Of a stretch of DNA of 10,275 bases, positions 1-7,045 are shown one piece after another (the stretch's first letter is position 1; each line of letters begins with the position of its first letter). The notes under the pieces were generated by a model. That model had not been told where the DNA came from. It did not search any database and worked only from the letters and a program-made list of their open reading frames with translations. Made by a program: the position numbers and the translations under genes. The stretch spans positions 1 to 10,275 of the forward strand of contig CAZUVM010000147.1 of the NCBI GenBank assembly GCA_964623885.1, given 5' to 3'. This DNA comes from CAZUVM01 sp964623885. Its GTDB lineage: Bacteria > Verrucomicrobiota > Verrucomicrobiia > Limisphaerales > UBA8199.

Positions 1-2442
1 CCATTCGAAGTAGCCACAGCCCATTCCGTAGCAAGCGTCCTGGGCTTGCGCCTGCTCGCGTTCACTCATGCCCCCGCTCCATTCCGCTACAGCCCAATCC
101 GCCGGAGGACAGCGCAGCACCAGCAACCCCGCGCCTTCTTCCCGGCTCGGCGGATACCCGTCGGAGACCAAGTAATGTATGAAATTGCTCGCCAGGGTCA
201 GGCCATCCGCAGTGCGCGCCGAGAGCAACAGTGTGCAAAGCATAAGGCCCTCGGGCATGCGCAATTCGAGCGTGTGGGCGGGAGCAACCTGCCGGTGCGG
301 AAATGGAATCGGCGCTCTTCCACGGGCCAGGTCCTGATGAAGCCGTCCCCGCGCGTCGACTCCGCCCACATGCCAATGCAGCGACACGTCTTCATATTTG
401 CGCGTCGAGTAATGCGAGGAAGCCACGTCGATCCGCACTACTTCACCCGGCCGGCAACGGCGAACCGGCGGCGAGTCAATCGGCAGCGCGTTGCTCTCAT
501 TTAACATTCGGGGGTCGTATCCGAATTCTTTTGGCGTTCGGTCGTAATTCAAAAACCCGTTATATTCCCACTCCACGTCGTGCAGCTCGGTGTAGATGTA
601 CGCGGCTATTTGTTGATGACGGCGTAGTTCGTTGGTCAGGAATTTGAAGCTCCAGCTCATGTCCCGATCGCCGTCCAGCGCGCCTACGCCTCCATACTCG
701 CTGTTAATCAGCGGCTGGCCTTTGTGCAGGAAGCCGGGCACGTAATTGAAACTCGAACCGATGAAGGTCGAGTTCACCACCTTATCGATATGCGCCTTCG
801 CCTTTTCGTAATCGCTCAGGTAAAAGTGCCATGAATTGATGTCCGTGTCGCAATGCTGGTAGTACTCGAGATGTTCCCAATGGCAGACGCTCATGTCTTC
901 GATCAATCTCGTAGGGTCGAGCTGCTTTGCCAGCTCCCACATTTCCTGCACCCATTCTTGGGGGGGGCTAAGATCTTGACTCAAGCGCTGAGGCGCCCTT
1001 CGCTTTACCGGCGGAGTGTCCGCTGTGCTGGCATTCGGTGTGAGCCCCTTGCGCGGCGGCGGCTCGCGCAGCATCTCAACGAAACTCGCTTGTCCGCCAA
1101 AACCCCAAGTCTCGTTGAACAGGCACCACGAAAAGATCGACGGATGATTGAAATCACGCTCGATCGTTTCGCGCATCATGGTTTCGAACCTGCGCCGGCC
1201 CAGCGCCGTGTCGCCGCCTTCGCCGAAATTGGGAAAATCCGCCATCAGGAAAATACCTAAGCGGTCGGCCCAATACAGAAGCAAGGGATCATCGACCTTG
1301 ATGTGCACGCGAAGGAAGTTGAACCCGAATTTCTTTGCATAGCTGATGTCGTCCTTTAGCGTCTCCACTGAGGACGCGGTGTAGACGCCCTCCGGGTAAT
1401 AAGACTGGTACAATGCGCCACGGAGGTACCGCGCCACGCCATTGACGCGCAATGCCGTTGGTACGCCGGACTCTTTGGCAAGTTCGAAGTCAATCTTGCG
1501 GACTCCGAAATAAGTGCGAATCGTGTCCAGCTCCTGGTTGGCCCGGCGGAGGCGCAGGGTGGTTGGGTACAGATTGGGATCATTGGGATCCCAGAGCGCC
1601 ATCTGATCTAACTTGATCGATTGCTCCGCCGCTCCGTTCTGCACCGGCACCGCAGCGGTTTGCTTTTTTCCATTGGGACAGGTGATTTCAATTTCCACCT
1701 GGTCTCTCACTTCGCTGTGATGGCACTGGATCGAGAATCTGGCGACGGATTTATGGATATCAGTGAAGATCCGAAACGAACGGATGTGATTCGTGTTGCG
1801 CGGCTCGAGGTAAACGGTTTGCCAGATCCCGCTGGTGGTGGTGTACCAGCGCCATTGCTTGCCTACGGGTTGCTGCGCATTGTCCATCGGATCCTCAACT
1901 CGCAGTACCACCAGGGCCCGCCTCTCTCCGCCTTCCTCAACCAGTGCATCGGTTATATCAAACTCAAATGGCGTATAACCGCCTTCGTGCCAGCCGAGGT
2001 GCGTGCCGTTGCACCAGCAGTCGGTCAAAAAATCCGCGGCGCCGATATGCAAAATGACGCGCCGGCCGTTCCAGGCCGGATTTTTCGGGACCACGATGCG
2101 CCGCCGGTACCAGCCCACTTCATAACGCGGGGCCGACCGATGATTGGCGCGAGTCACTTCGAGCGGACTCAGGAACACTCGTGTGGAATAGTAATTGTCA
2201 CTGCCGGCCGCATCGCCTTCGCCCCAGGCGGCCAGCGACTCCCAGCAAAATGGGACAATGATCTGTTCGCGCCAATCCGGGCCGCCCGCAGCAAACCAGT
2301 TTTCGTCCACTCCGCGCCGCGCTCCATCAAATCGGAATTGCCAGGGGCCGTTCAGGTTCAACCAGTCATATCCCTCAATCGTGCCTCGCTGGCGTTCCGG
2401 GCGCGGATACTCAGGTCGGGGATAGAAAAAACGGTTTGCCAC
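1..2442 (-). CDS. Glycoside hydrolase family 2 protein (beta-galactosidase / beta-glucuronidase-like), 3' end outside the window
   Basis: An open frame of 814 codons runs from a GTG at 2442 to the window edge without a stop, so the C-terminus is missing. By family knowledge it is a retaining exo-glycosidase acting on beta-linked sugars; the substrate cannot be read from sequence. Seen: N-terminal sugar-binding jelly roll (about residues 25-215, with NLNGPWQFRFD, YEVGWYRR, GTHLGWHEGGYTPFEFD), an immunoglobulin-like middle domain (about 215-330), then the TIM barrel with acid/base motif CLFNETWGF (E444) and nucleophile motif LINSEYGG (E582). A further C-terminal beta domain begins near residue 700. 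The two glutamates are 138 residues apart, wider than in well-known members, because a 36-residue basic, proline-rich insert (459-494) lies between them. No signal peptide is evident at this start. The GTG is 25 bp below the previous stop with a short AAAGG ahead; an in-frame GTG at 2487, overlapping the upstream gene, is an alternative. Probably the last visible gene of the four-gene operon. Confidence 0.93.
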   Translation of the reverse strand, partial: MANRFFYPRPEYPRPERQRGTIEGYDWLNLNGPWQFRFDGARRGVDENWFAAGGPDWREQIIVPFCWESLAAWGEGDAAGSDNYYSTRVFLSPLEVTRANHRSAPRYEVGWYRRRIVVPKNPAWNGRRVILHIGAADFLTDCWCNGTHLGWHEGGYTPFEFDITDALVEEGGERRALVVLRVEDPMDNAQQPVGKQWRWYTTTSGIWQTVYLEPRNTNHIRSFRIFTDIHKSVARFSIQCHHSEVRDQVEIEITCPNGKKQTAAVPVQNGAAEQSIKLDQMALWDPNDPNLYPTTLRLRRANQELDTIRTYFGVRKIDFELAKESGVPTALRVNGVARYLRGALYQSYYPEGVYTASSVETLKDDISYAKKFGFNFLRVHIKVDDPLLLYWADRLGIFLMADFPNFGEGGDTALGRRRFETMMRETIERDFNHPSIFSWCLFNETWGFGGQASFVEMLREPPPRKGLTPNASTADTPPVKRRAPQRLSQDLSPPQEWVQEMWELAKQLDPTRLIEDMSVCHWEHLEYYQHCDTDINSWHFYLSDYEKAKAHIDKVVNSTFIGSSFNYVPGFLHKGQPLINSEYGGVGALDGDRDMSWSFKFLTNELRRHQQIAAYIYTELHDVEWEYNGFLNYDRTPKEFGYDPRMLNESNALPIDSPPVRRCRPGEVVRIDVASSHYSTRKYEDVSLHWHVGGVDARGRLHQDLARGRAPIPFPHRQVAPAHTLELRMPEGLMLCTLLLSARTADGLTLASNFIHYLVSDGYPPSREEGAGLLVLRCPPADWAVAEWSGGMSEREQAQAQDACYGMGCGYFEW
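961..1068 (-). repeat. In-frame repeat-like insert within the GH2 gene (residues 459-494)
   Basis: The reading frame stays open through this stretch, but the protein changes abruptly from an ordinary GH2 barrel (ending FGGQASFVEML) to a strand with nine prolines and seven Arg/Lys in 36 residues, then returns to ordinary GH2 sequence (QEWVQEMWELAKQLDPTR). The DNA carries a run of eight G (960-967) followed by CTAAG at one end and TGTGAGCCCC at 1039-1048 near the other, which can pair as GGGGCT/AGCCCC. The length, 108 bases, is an exact multiple of three. I infer a short dispersed element that inserted in frame, or a lineage-specific loop; no target duplication is visible. A shared G-run plus CTA also occurs at 10075-10086. 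Confidence 0.5.
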
Positions 2443-2467
2443 GACGCCTTTTAATTTAGCCTCATTC

Positions 2468-3670
2468 TTAATCCAGTAACCCGCCACTGGCCCAGACCGA
2501 GGAGCGCTCCTGCCACGCGCGCAGCTCGGTCGCCAATGGCCCGTACAACTTCCGCTCCCCCTGATCATTCGGATAATCCCACAGCCCGTTTCGACAATGG
2601 CGATCATCGATCCAGCCAGGGTGATTCAGAATAGGATACCAACAGAGGCCATGGATCGGAATGCCGTCGAGAATTGCCGCCTCGGTCTCCTGGCAAATAT
2701 AGCGAAGCCAACCCCGCCTGGCCTGGTCCTCGGCGCCCGTTTCCGTAATGAACAATGGACGATGGTAGCGCTCATATACCTCACGCAGCATTTGCCGGAA
2801 CGGCCGATATAAAGCATGCCGGCGACTCAACGACCGGAACTTTCGAATTCGATGAAAATTTTTCAGGTTATAAAACCATTGATTTTGCGGATAGAAATTT
2901 ACGCCCAGGACATCCAGGTATCGCTCGTGCCCACCCAATTCCGGCCATAATCGTCCGCTAAGCATGTCCCAGGCTTGAAACTGAGACTGCCGATAGGCCT
3001 CCGCGGCCGGTTGCTCCTCGGCATGGTTCGGGCTTGCCACCACGTGAATGAGCGGGTCCGCATGTACAAAGCGCGCTCCGGGCATCACCGACCAGATGGC
3101 TTCCATTGCTGCAATCGCCGCGCGCACAAGCTGCGTTTTCAATTCGAATCCGCGACCGGTTACAAACGGATGCATCGACCCCTCGTCACCCGACGCCCAC
3201 GAAAAAAACGAGATTTCATTGACGGGAACAAAAAAAACCGGACCGCCCAACTCCGACCCGAGCCATCGGGCCAGCGCCGCCGCGTATTCGGCTAGCGCAG
3301 ATACGAACTCCGGCTTGAAGAGATCCAGATGGTCGGGCCATCCGAAATGGCACAAGTCCCATATAACTTGGGTATCCGTCTCGCGCGCGGCTTTCGTGAT
3401 GGCCGCTGCGCTGGAAAAGTCATAGTGGCCCGGAACCGCTTCAACCAGATGCCAACGAATTCCCTCGCGAGCAACTCCGAGCCCGACTTTTCGCAAACGC
3501 TCATAATCCTGCTCGGCAAATTCGTCATGGCGCGTGGCCGTGACAAAGTCCATGCGCTGCCCGGAACGACGCCGGAAGGTGGAACATTCGAAACCACCGG
3601 CAAAAAAGGTTTGGAATGCTGCCCCTTGCGGCAATGCCTCGGCAGATTCCACCAGCGAGACAGGCTTCAT
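2468..3670 (-). CDS. GH1-like (clan GH-A) glycoside hydrolase, beta-glucosidase-type
   Basis: A complete 400-residue protein resembling the COG2723 beta-glucosidase group, predicted to be cytoplasmic because no signal peptide or membrane segment is seen. Clan GH-A landmarks are in order: FFAGGFECST near 23-32 (barrel strand 1), WHLVEAVPGHYDF at 73-85, WDLCHFGWPDHLD at 104-116, the acid/base motif VPVNEISF with E152, GVNFYPQNQW at 257-266, and the nucleophile motif LFITETG with E310, followed by GLCWYPILNH. It is shorter than typical GH1 enzymes (about 450), so it may belong to a divergent subgroup. The gene sits 33 bp after glf and 25 bp before the GH2 gene, all on one strand, so co-transcription is likely. 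In this context it may process or recycle the glycan made with the Glf product; that role is inference. The ATG at 3670 is supported by an upstream purine-rich ribosome-binding site. Confidence 0.88.
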   Translation of the reverse strand: MKPVSLVESAEALPQGAAFQTFFAGGFECSTFRRRSGQRMDFVTATRHDEFAEQDYERLRKVGLGVAREGIRWHLVEAVPGHYDFSSAAAITKAARETDTQVIWDLCHFGWPDHLDLFKPEFVSALAEYAAALARWLGSELGGPVFFVPVNEISFFSWASGDEGSMHPFVTGRGFELKTQLVRAAIAAMEAIWSVMPGARFVHADPLIHVVASPNHAEEQPAAEAYRQSQFQAWDMLSGRLWPELGGHERYLDVLGVNFYPQNQWFYNLKNFHRIRKFRSLSRRHALYRPFRQMLREVYERYHRPLFITETGAEDQARRGWLRYICQETEAAILDGIPIHGLCWYPILNHPGWIDDRHCRNGLWDYPNDQGERKLYGPLATELRAWQERSSVWASGGLLD

Positions 3671-3678
3671 GCGAATGT

Positions 3679-3688
3679 CCCTCTCCCC
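3679..3688 (-). promoter_or_regulatory. Ribosome-binding site of the GH1-like gene
   Basis: On the minus strand the 33-bp gap after glf contains GGGGAGAGGG, ending 8 bases before the ATG at 3670. This is the clearest Shine-Dalgarno-like sequence in the window and supports that start. Confidence 0.5.
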
Positions 3689-3703
3689 ATAGACTTTCTC
3701 CGC

Positions 3704-4942
3704 TCAAGTCTCGGTCAGCACCGCCCGCCGGCGCGGCGCCAGCGGCCGCGCGCGCTTCGACTTCACCGCCATCGGAATGGTCACTGTTCGTATGGCTGGT
3801 TCGCGGTAGCGGTTGGTGGCCTCGGCCCGGCTGAGCTTGCAGATGCGCGCATACAACGTCAGCGCCTGAGCGACCACCTGGTCCATGTTGTAATACTTGT
3901 AGCTGGCGAGCCGGCCGACAAAATGCACTCCCGCCTGATCGGCTAATTGCTGATACTGCTTGTAGATATCTGCATTTTCGCGACGAGGGATAGGGTAATA
4001 CGGATCACCCTCGGCGCGCGGATATTCATACACAATGCTGGTCTTGGGATGTTCCTGCCCGGTCAGATGCTTGAACTCCGTGATGCGGGTGAATTCGTAA
4101 TCGTTCGGATAATTGACCACTGCCACCGGCTGGTACTGCGGCCGATTGAGGGTTTCATGTTTAAACTCGAGGCAGCGGTACGGCAGCTTGCCGTATTGAA
4201 AATCAAAAAATTCATCCACCGGGCCGGTGTAGATCAGCTCGCGGTACGGCAAGGCCTGCCGCACTTCGCGATAATCCGTGTTGAGCAGGATCTTGATGTT
4301 CGGATGGTCCAGCATGTTCGCGAAGAGCCGGGTGAACCCGTGCTTCGGCATACACTGGAAAACGTCCGTGAAATAGCGGTCGTCGCGATTCGTTCGCGTG
4401 GGCACCCGGGCCGTGACTTGCGCGTCGAGCTCGGAGGGATCCAGCCCCCATTGCTTGCGCGTGTAGCCGCGAAAGAATTTCTCGTACAATTCCCGGCCCA
4501 CCTTGCTCACCACCACATCTTCCGAGGTGCGGAGTTGTTCCTTGGGTTCGGCGCGCGCTTTCAGGAAATCATCCATTTGAAATGAACTCAAATTGAGCCC
4601 GTACAGCTGGTTAATCGTGTCCAGGTTGATGGGAATGGGCACGAGCTGTCCGTCCACGCTGGCCAGCACCTTGTGCTGGTAGGGCCGCCATTCCGTGAAC
4701 CGCGACAGGTACTCGAAGACCTCCTTCGAATTCGTATGAAAGATGTGCGGCCCGTATTTGTGGACCAGAACGCCCGAGTCATCATAATGGTCGTAGGCGT
4801 TCCCGGCGATGTGCGGCCGCCGGTCCACTAATAAAACCTGTTTGCCCGAGCCGCGCGCCAGCCGCTCGGCCAGCACACTCCCGGCGTACCCTGCTCCCAC
4901 AATTAGATAATCAAAAACCTCCACGTGCACCACCCGCGTCAA
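3704..4942 (-). CDS. glf: UDP-galactopyranose mutase
   Basis: This flavoenzyme interconverts UDP-galactopyranose and UDP-galactofuranose in the cytoplasm, supplying the activated sugar for galactofuranose-containing glycans. The 412-residue protein shows the full family pattern: FAD-binding VGAGYAG at 15-21, an acidic residue closing the Rossmann unit (LLVDRRPHIAGNAYD, 37-51), GPHIFHT (64-70), FFRGYTRKQWG (156-166), YFTDVFQCMPKHGFT (190-204), YTGPVDEFFD (238-247), GDPYYPIP (312-319) and the C-terminal FAD-site motif FVGRLASYKYYNMDQ (341-355). It is slightly longer than typical members (about 370-390) because of a basic C-terminal tail. The longest start is a TTG at 4942 whose TTGA overlaps the glycosyltransferase stop; the GTG at residue 7, giving MEVFDYLIVGAG, better matches the usual N-terminus. 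Either way translation is probably coupled to the upstream gene. Confidence 0.97.
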   Translation of the reverse strand: MTRVVHVEVFDYLIVGAGYAGSVLAERLARGSGKQVLLVDRRPHIAGNAYDHYDDSGVLVHKYGPHIFHTNSKEVFEYLSRFTEWRPYQHKVLASVDGQLVPIPINLDTINQLYGLNLSSFQMDDFLKARAEPKEQLRTSEDVVVSKVGRELYEKFFRGYTRKQWGLDPSELDAQVTARVPTRTNRDDRYFTDVFQCMPKHGFTRLFANMLDHPNIKILLNTDYREVRQALPYRELIYTGPVDEFFDFQYGKLPYRCLEFKHETLNRPQYQPVAVVNYPNDYEFTRITEFKHLTGQEHPKTSIVYEYPRAEGDPYYPIPRRENADIYKQYQQLADQAGVHFVGRLASYKYYNMDQVVAQALTLYARICKLSRAEATNRYREPAIRTVTIPMAVKSKRARPLAPRRRAVLTET

Positions 4943-6393
4943 TCAGATTCAAACTTCACGGCGGTCGCCGCCTCTGCCTCATTTTCCGATGCTGCTTTGC
5001 TCAGCGACACGCGCCGGCGTAGAGCCGTGACAACGTGCCGATCGAGCTCTCCGACGATCCGTTCCCACGAATTCGCGCGCGCCATTTCTAGTCCGCTCTC
5101 CACCGCTCCCTGGTCCGGCTGGGCTGCCGCCTTCCTGCAGCATTCGATAAACTCCGCCCGCGATTGGGCCACCTGAACTACGGAGCCAAAATTACGCACC
5201 ACGTCGGCCACCGCCGTGCTCACCACCGGTCGGCCGGTTGCCATGTACTCCAAGGCCTTGGTTGGATTTATGAACTCGGTCGCCTGGTTCAATGCGAACG
5301 GCATCAGGCAAACATCAAACGCTTTCGCGAAGGCGGGCAAATCGGCATACGCCTGTTTTCCCAGCCAATGCAGGTTCGATCGCCGGGGCAAAACTCCAGC
5401 ATCCACCTTCATTACCGGTCCGACCATGACGATGGAGGCTTCGGGATTCTGACGGGCTAAATTGTCCAGCAGCTCGTAGTCAAGGCGCTCGTCCACTACT
5501 CCGAAGTAGCCAAGCCGCGGTTTGGGAAGGCTGGCCATCTCGGCCGGAATCGCCGTTTCCGGCGCCTGCGCCTTGCCGAAGTGCTCCCACTCGACCCCAC
5601 AACCGTAAAAGTGGCAGTTATCGTGGAACCTGCTTTTGGTCTCAAAAAGTTTGCGCCCCCCGGTAAAGACCACGTCCGCCCGTTTCAGCAATTCCGACTC
5701 TCTCTCAATCAAATCAGGCGGTGCGCACGCGAATTTTGAGAGCTCATCCATGCAATCGTACACGATCAGCCGTTCATTCATGTGGCCGGCGAACGCCCGC
5801 ACCGCCATGGGATCGTAAAACCACTGCACCGGATTATCGAATTTGCCACCGACGTGCGTATCTACGAACTCTCTCACCAGTCGCCGTCGTTCCTCGTCTA
5901 CATAGTTGCCATCCTGCCAGCGCCGGGCGGGGAATTGCAGGGTCAGAATCGTTAACCCGGGGTATTTCTCAGGCACCCGGAATCGTGCCAGCGGCACCGC
6001 CAATCCGGGATCTGGCGCCAGCATTTCTACGAACAAAACCGGATGTTTCTCGCTTAGCCGCGACAGGAACTGTTGGGGTCGTTGCCAGACCCAATCCCAG
6101 CATAAGTGACAGTGCGCTATAATCGGGTAACGATTGGTGTTCCCGGAGAGGTGGCGTATCCGCTTTCGCTTTGCAGGTTTAAAATTTTCGGAACTCTCGA
6201 CGGGTAAAATGGAAACCGATGCTTCAAAAGTTGGTGATTGGTAATTAGGTTCGGAACGAAACGGCGCGTAGGACATACATTGTAGCTCTTGATAAATCCG
6301 TCCTTCTTTTATTCGTGATCGCCCTCCACACTTAGCCCTTGGCGGCCTCACAGTCTTTCTTATTAACAGACTGCAAATGAATGCCTTACTCAA
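4939..6393 (-). CDS. GT-B fold glycosyltransferase (GT4-like)
   Basis: The protein (484 codons from the most upstream TTG) resembles GT4-type retaining glycosyltransferases that use nucleotide-sugar donors. Visible landmarks are HLCWDWVWQRPQQFLSRL near 96-113 (acceptor-side domain), VYDCMDELSKFA at 211-222, ADVVFTGGRKLFE at 239-251, LGYFGVVDERLDYELL at 294-309 (start of the donor domain), and NPTKALEYMATGRPVVST at 376-393, the equivalent of the donor-binding EX7E region. No membrane segment is seen. The immediate overlap with glf suggests that it transfers galactofuranose or works in the same glycan pathway, but the donor is not readable. The first 39 codons look unlike a GT N-terminus and begin inside a palindrome. 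The ATG at 6276 (MSYAPFRSEP), with AAGAG about 9 bases ahead, is the more likely true start, giving 445 residues. First gene of the putative operon. Confidence 0.9.
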   Translation of the reverse strand: MSKAFICSLLIRKTVRPPRAKCGGRSRIKEGRIYQELQCMSYAPFRSEPNYQSPTFEASVSILPVESSENFKPAKRKRIRHLSGNTNRYPIIAHCHLCWDWVWQRPQQFLSRLSEKHPVLFVEMLAPDPGLAVPLARFRVPEKYPGLTILTLQFPARRWQDGNYVDEERRRLVREFVDTHVGGKFDNPVQWFYDPMAVRAFAGHMNERLIVYDCMDELSKFACAPPDLIERESELLKRADVVFTGGRKLFETKSRFHDNCHFYGCGVEWEHFGKAQAPETAIPAEMASLPKPRLGYFGVVDERLDYELLDNLARQNPEASIVMVGPVMKVDAGVLPRRSNLHWLGKQAYADLPAFAKAFDVCLMPFALNQATEFINPTKALEYMATGRPVVSTAVADVVRNFGSVVQVAQSRAEFIECCRKAAAQPDQGAVESGLEMARANSWERIVGELDRHVVTALRRRVSLSKAASENEAEAATAVKFESD

Positions 6394-6410
6394 TGGGGTC
6401 TAACCCCATT
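6392..6410. repeat. Perfect 8-bp palindrome with 3-base loop (REP-like)
   Basis: The plus strand reads AATGGGGT-cta-ACCCCATT, a perfect inverted repeat. It has no proper T-tract on either strand, so it is not a convincing terminator. It touches the most upstream possible start of the glycosyltransferase gene. Its GGGGT...ACCCC core resembles palindromes associated with REP-type Y1 transposases; that relation is inference. Confidence 0.6.
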
Positions 6411-6443
6411 TTCCAGGTTGTTCCTGGTGTGTAATAGCCGAAA

Positions 6444-6463
6444 CCTTTCGCAGGCTGCGAAGG
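6444..6463. repeat. 20-base palindrome centred on TTCGCAG-G-CTGCGAA
   Basis: Plus strand TTCGCAG at 6447-6453 and CTGCGAA at 6455-6461 are exact reverse complements around a single base. A G:T pair and a C:G pair extend it outward to CCT and GG. It lies directly upstream of the polypyrimidine tract and may be part of the same composite repeat. Confidence 0.6.
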
Positions 6464-6465
6464 AA

Positions 6466-6587
6466 TCTCCTCCTGTTCCTCCTTCTCGTCCTCGTCCTCG
6501 TTGTCGTCCTCGTCCTCTTTCCTCGTTCTCGACGCGCATTAGGACCATGAACGTCGGATCGAGGACGAGAACGAGGAAGAGGACGAA
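6466..6587. repeat. Polypyrimidine CTCGTC-hexamer tract with inverted polypurine copy
   Basis: Bases 6466-6530 are almost wholly pyrimidine with interspersed G and include consecutive hexamers of the form CTCGTC (6485-6514). After a 34-base spacer, 6566-6586 is the reverse complement of 6510-6531 with a single extra T in the left arm. The transcript could form a stem of about 21 bp. No coding role is evident: the frames give only low-complexity peptides. Confidence 0.7.
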
Positions 6588-6664
6588 ATTGGACGGTTCA
6601 CGGAGGCAACCCCAATGATTCGCCCATCGCAATGAACCGCGGATGGAGGCGGAGGACTCGCGGC

Positions 6665-7045
6665 TTACTGGTCGATTATACGCAAGCTGTACTCGGGCGA
6701 TGTCGCGCTGTCAGGTTGGGGATGTCCAAACGCGCGTTCTTCGAAATCAAATTTGTAGCGGTAGTGAATCTGGCCGGTTCCCGCCGGCACCGGCACCAAC
6801 CCTTCCCAGCGATTCGTCATCATCCGGGTCAGTCGCATGGGGTAGGCTTCAGTCCCGACGATGATTTGCGGCTTGATGCTGTCCCACATCAAGCTGGCCT
6901 GGCGCGTGGTCAGTGCTACCTCCAGCTGGTAAAGATTATTGGTGCTCCGAAGTTGCTGGTGAGGAGTCAGATTGGTGAATGTCGTCGAGCAGCCCGTCAG
7001 CAGCAGCAGCGGTAGTGATAAACCTGGCAGAAATCTCTTCCACAT
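6665..7045 (-). CDS. Small lipoprotein of unknown function
   Basis: A 126-residue protein starting at an ATG. It begins with a basic residue pair, a hydrophobic stretch (LPGLSLPLLLL) and a lipobox LTGC with the modified cysteine at 19, so it is predicted to be an exported, lipid-anchored envelope protein. Serine at the position after the cysteine favours outer-membrane sorting by the usual enterobacterial rule, which may not hold here. The mature part is mostly beta-type sequence. The segment MTNRWEGLVPVPAGTGQIHYRYKFDF (76-101) recalls immunoglobulin-like E-set or glycogen-binding modules, where a WE..VP.P.G...YRY pattern is common; that is a loose resemblance only. I do not recognise the family. 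It lies convergent to nothing and is divergent from the SurA/PpiD-like gene, and no good ribosome-binding site precedes the ATG. Confidence 0.75.
   Translation of the reverse strand: MWKRFLPGLSLPLLLLTGCSTTFTNLTPHQQLRSTNNLYQLEVALTTRQASLMWDSIKPQIIVGTEAYPMRLTRMMTNRWEGLVPVPAGTGQIHYRYKFDFEERAFGHPQPDSATSPEYSLRIIDQ

Larger units (their letters stand above)
6411..6664. other. Gene-free repeat-rich intergenic region
   Basis: The gap between the end of the lipoprotein gene and the start of the glycosyltransferase operon. It holds a second palindrome, a polypyrimidine tract and its inverted purine copy (listed separately). Short open frames here are rich in Glu/Asp or Arg/Gly only because of the hexamer composition. 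The operon promoter should lie at 6277-6450 on the minus strand, but no convincing -35/-10 pair is visible. Confidence 0.7.

Noticed and set aside
960..967. Frameshift in the GH2 gene at the run of eight G
   Set aside because: The same frame carries good GH2 sequence on both sides of the run, codon by codon, so no frameshift is needed.
1621..2454. Plus-strand open frame of 277 codons
   Set aside because: It lies wholly antisense to the well-supported GH2 N-terminal domains and has no recognisable domain; it is a codon-usage shadow.
3947..4585. Plus-strand open frame of 212 codons
   Set aside because: Antisense to the glf gene, whose motifs are intact across the same span.
6392..6410. Rho-independent terminator
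   Set aside because: The stem is perfect but no T-tract follows on either strand, and it sits at a gene start rather than an end.
6390..6632. Short minus-strand frames rich in Arg/Gly or Glu/Asp
   Set aside because: The residues come from the purine hexamer repeat. No frame has a good start or non-repetitive conserved-looking sequence.
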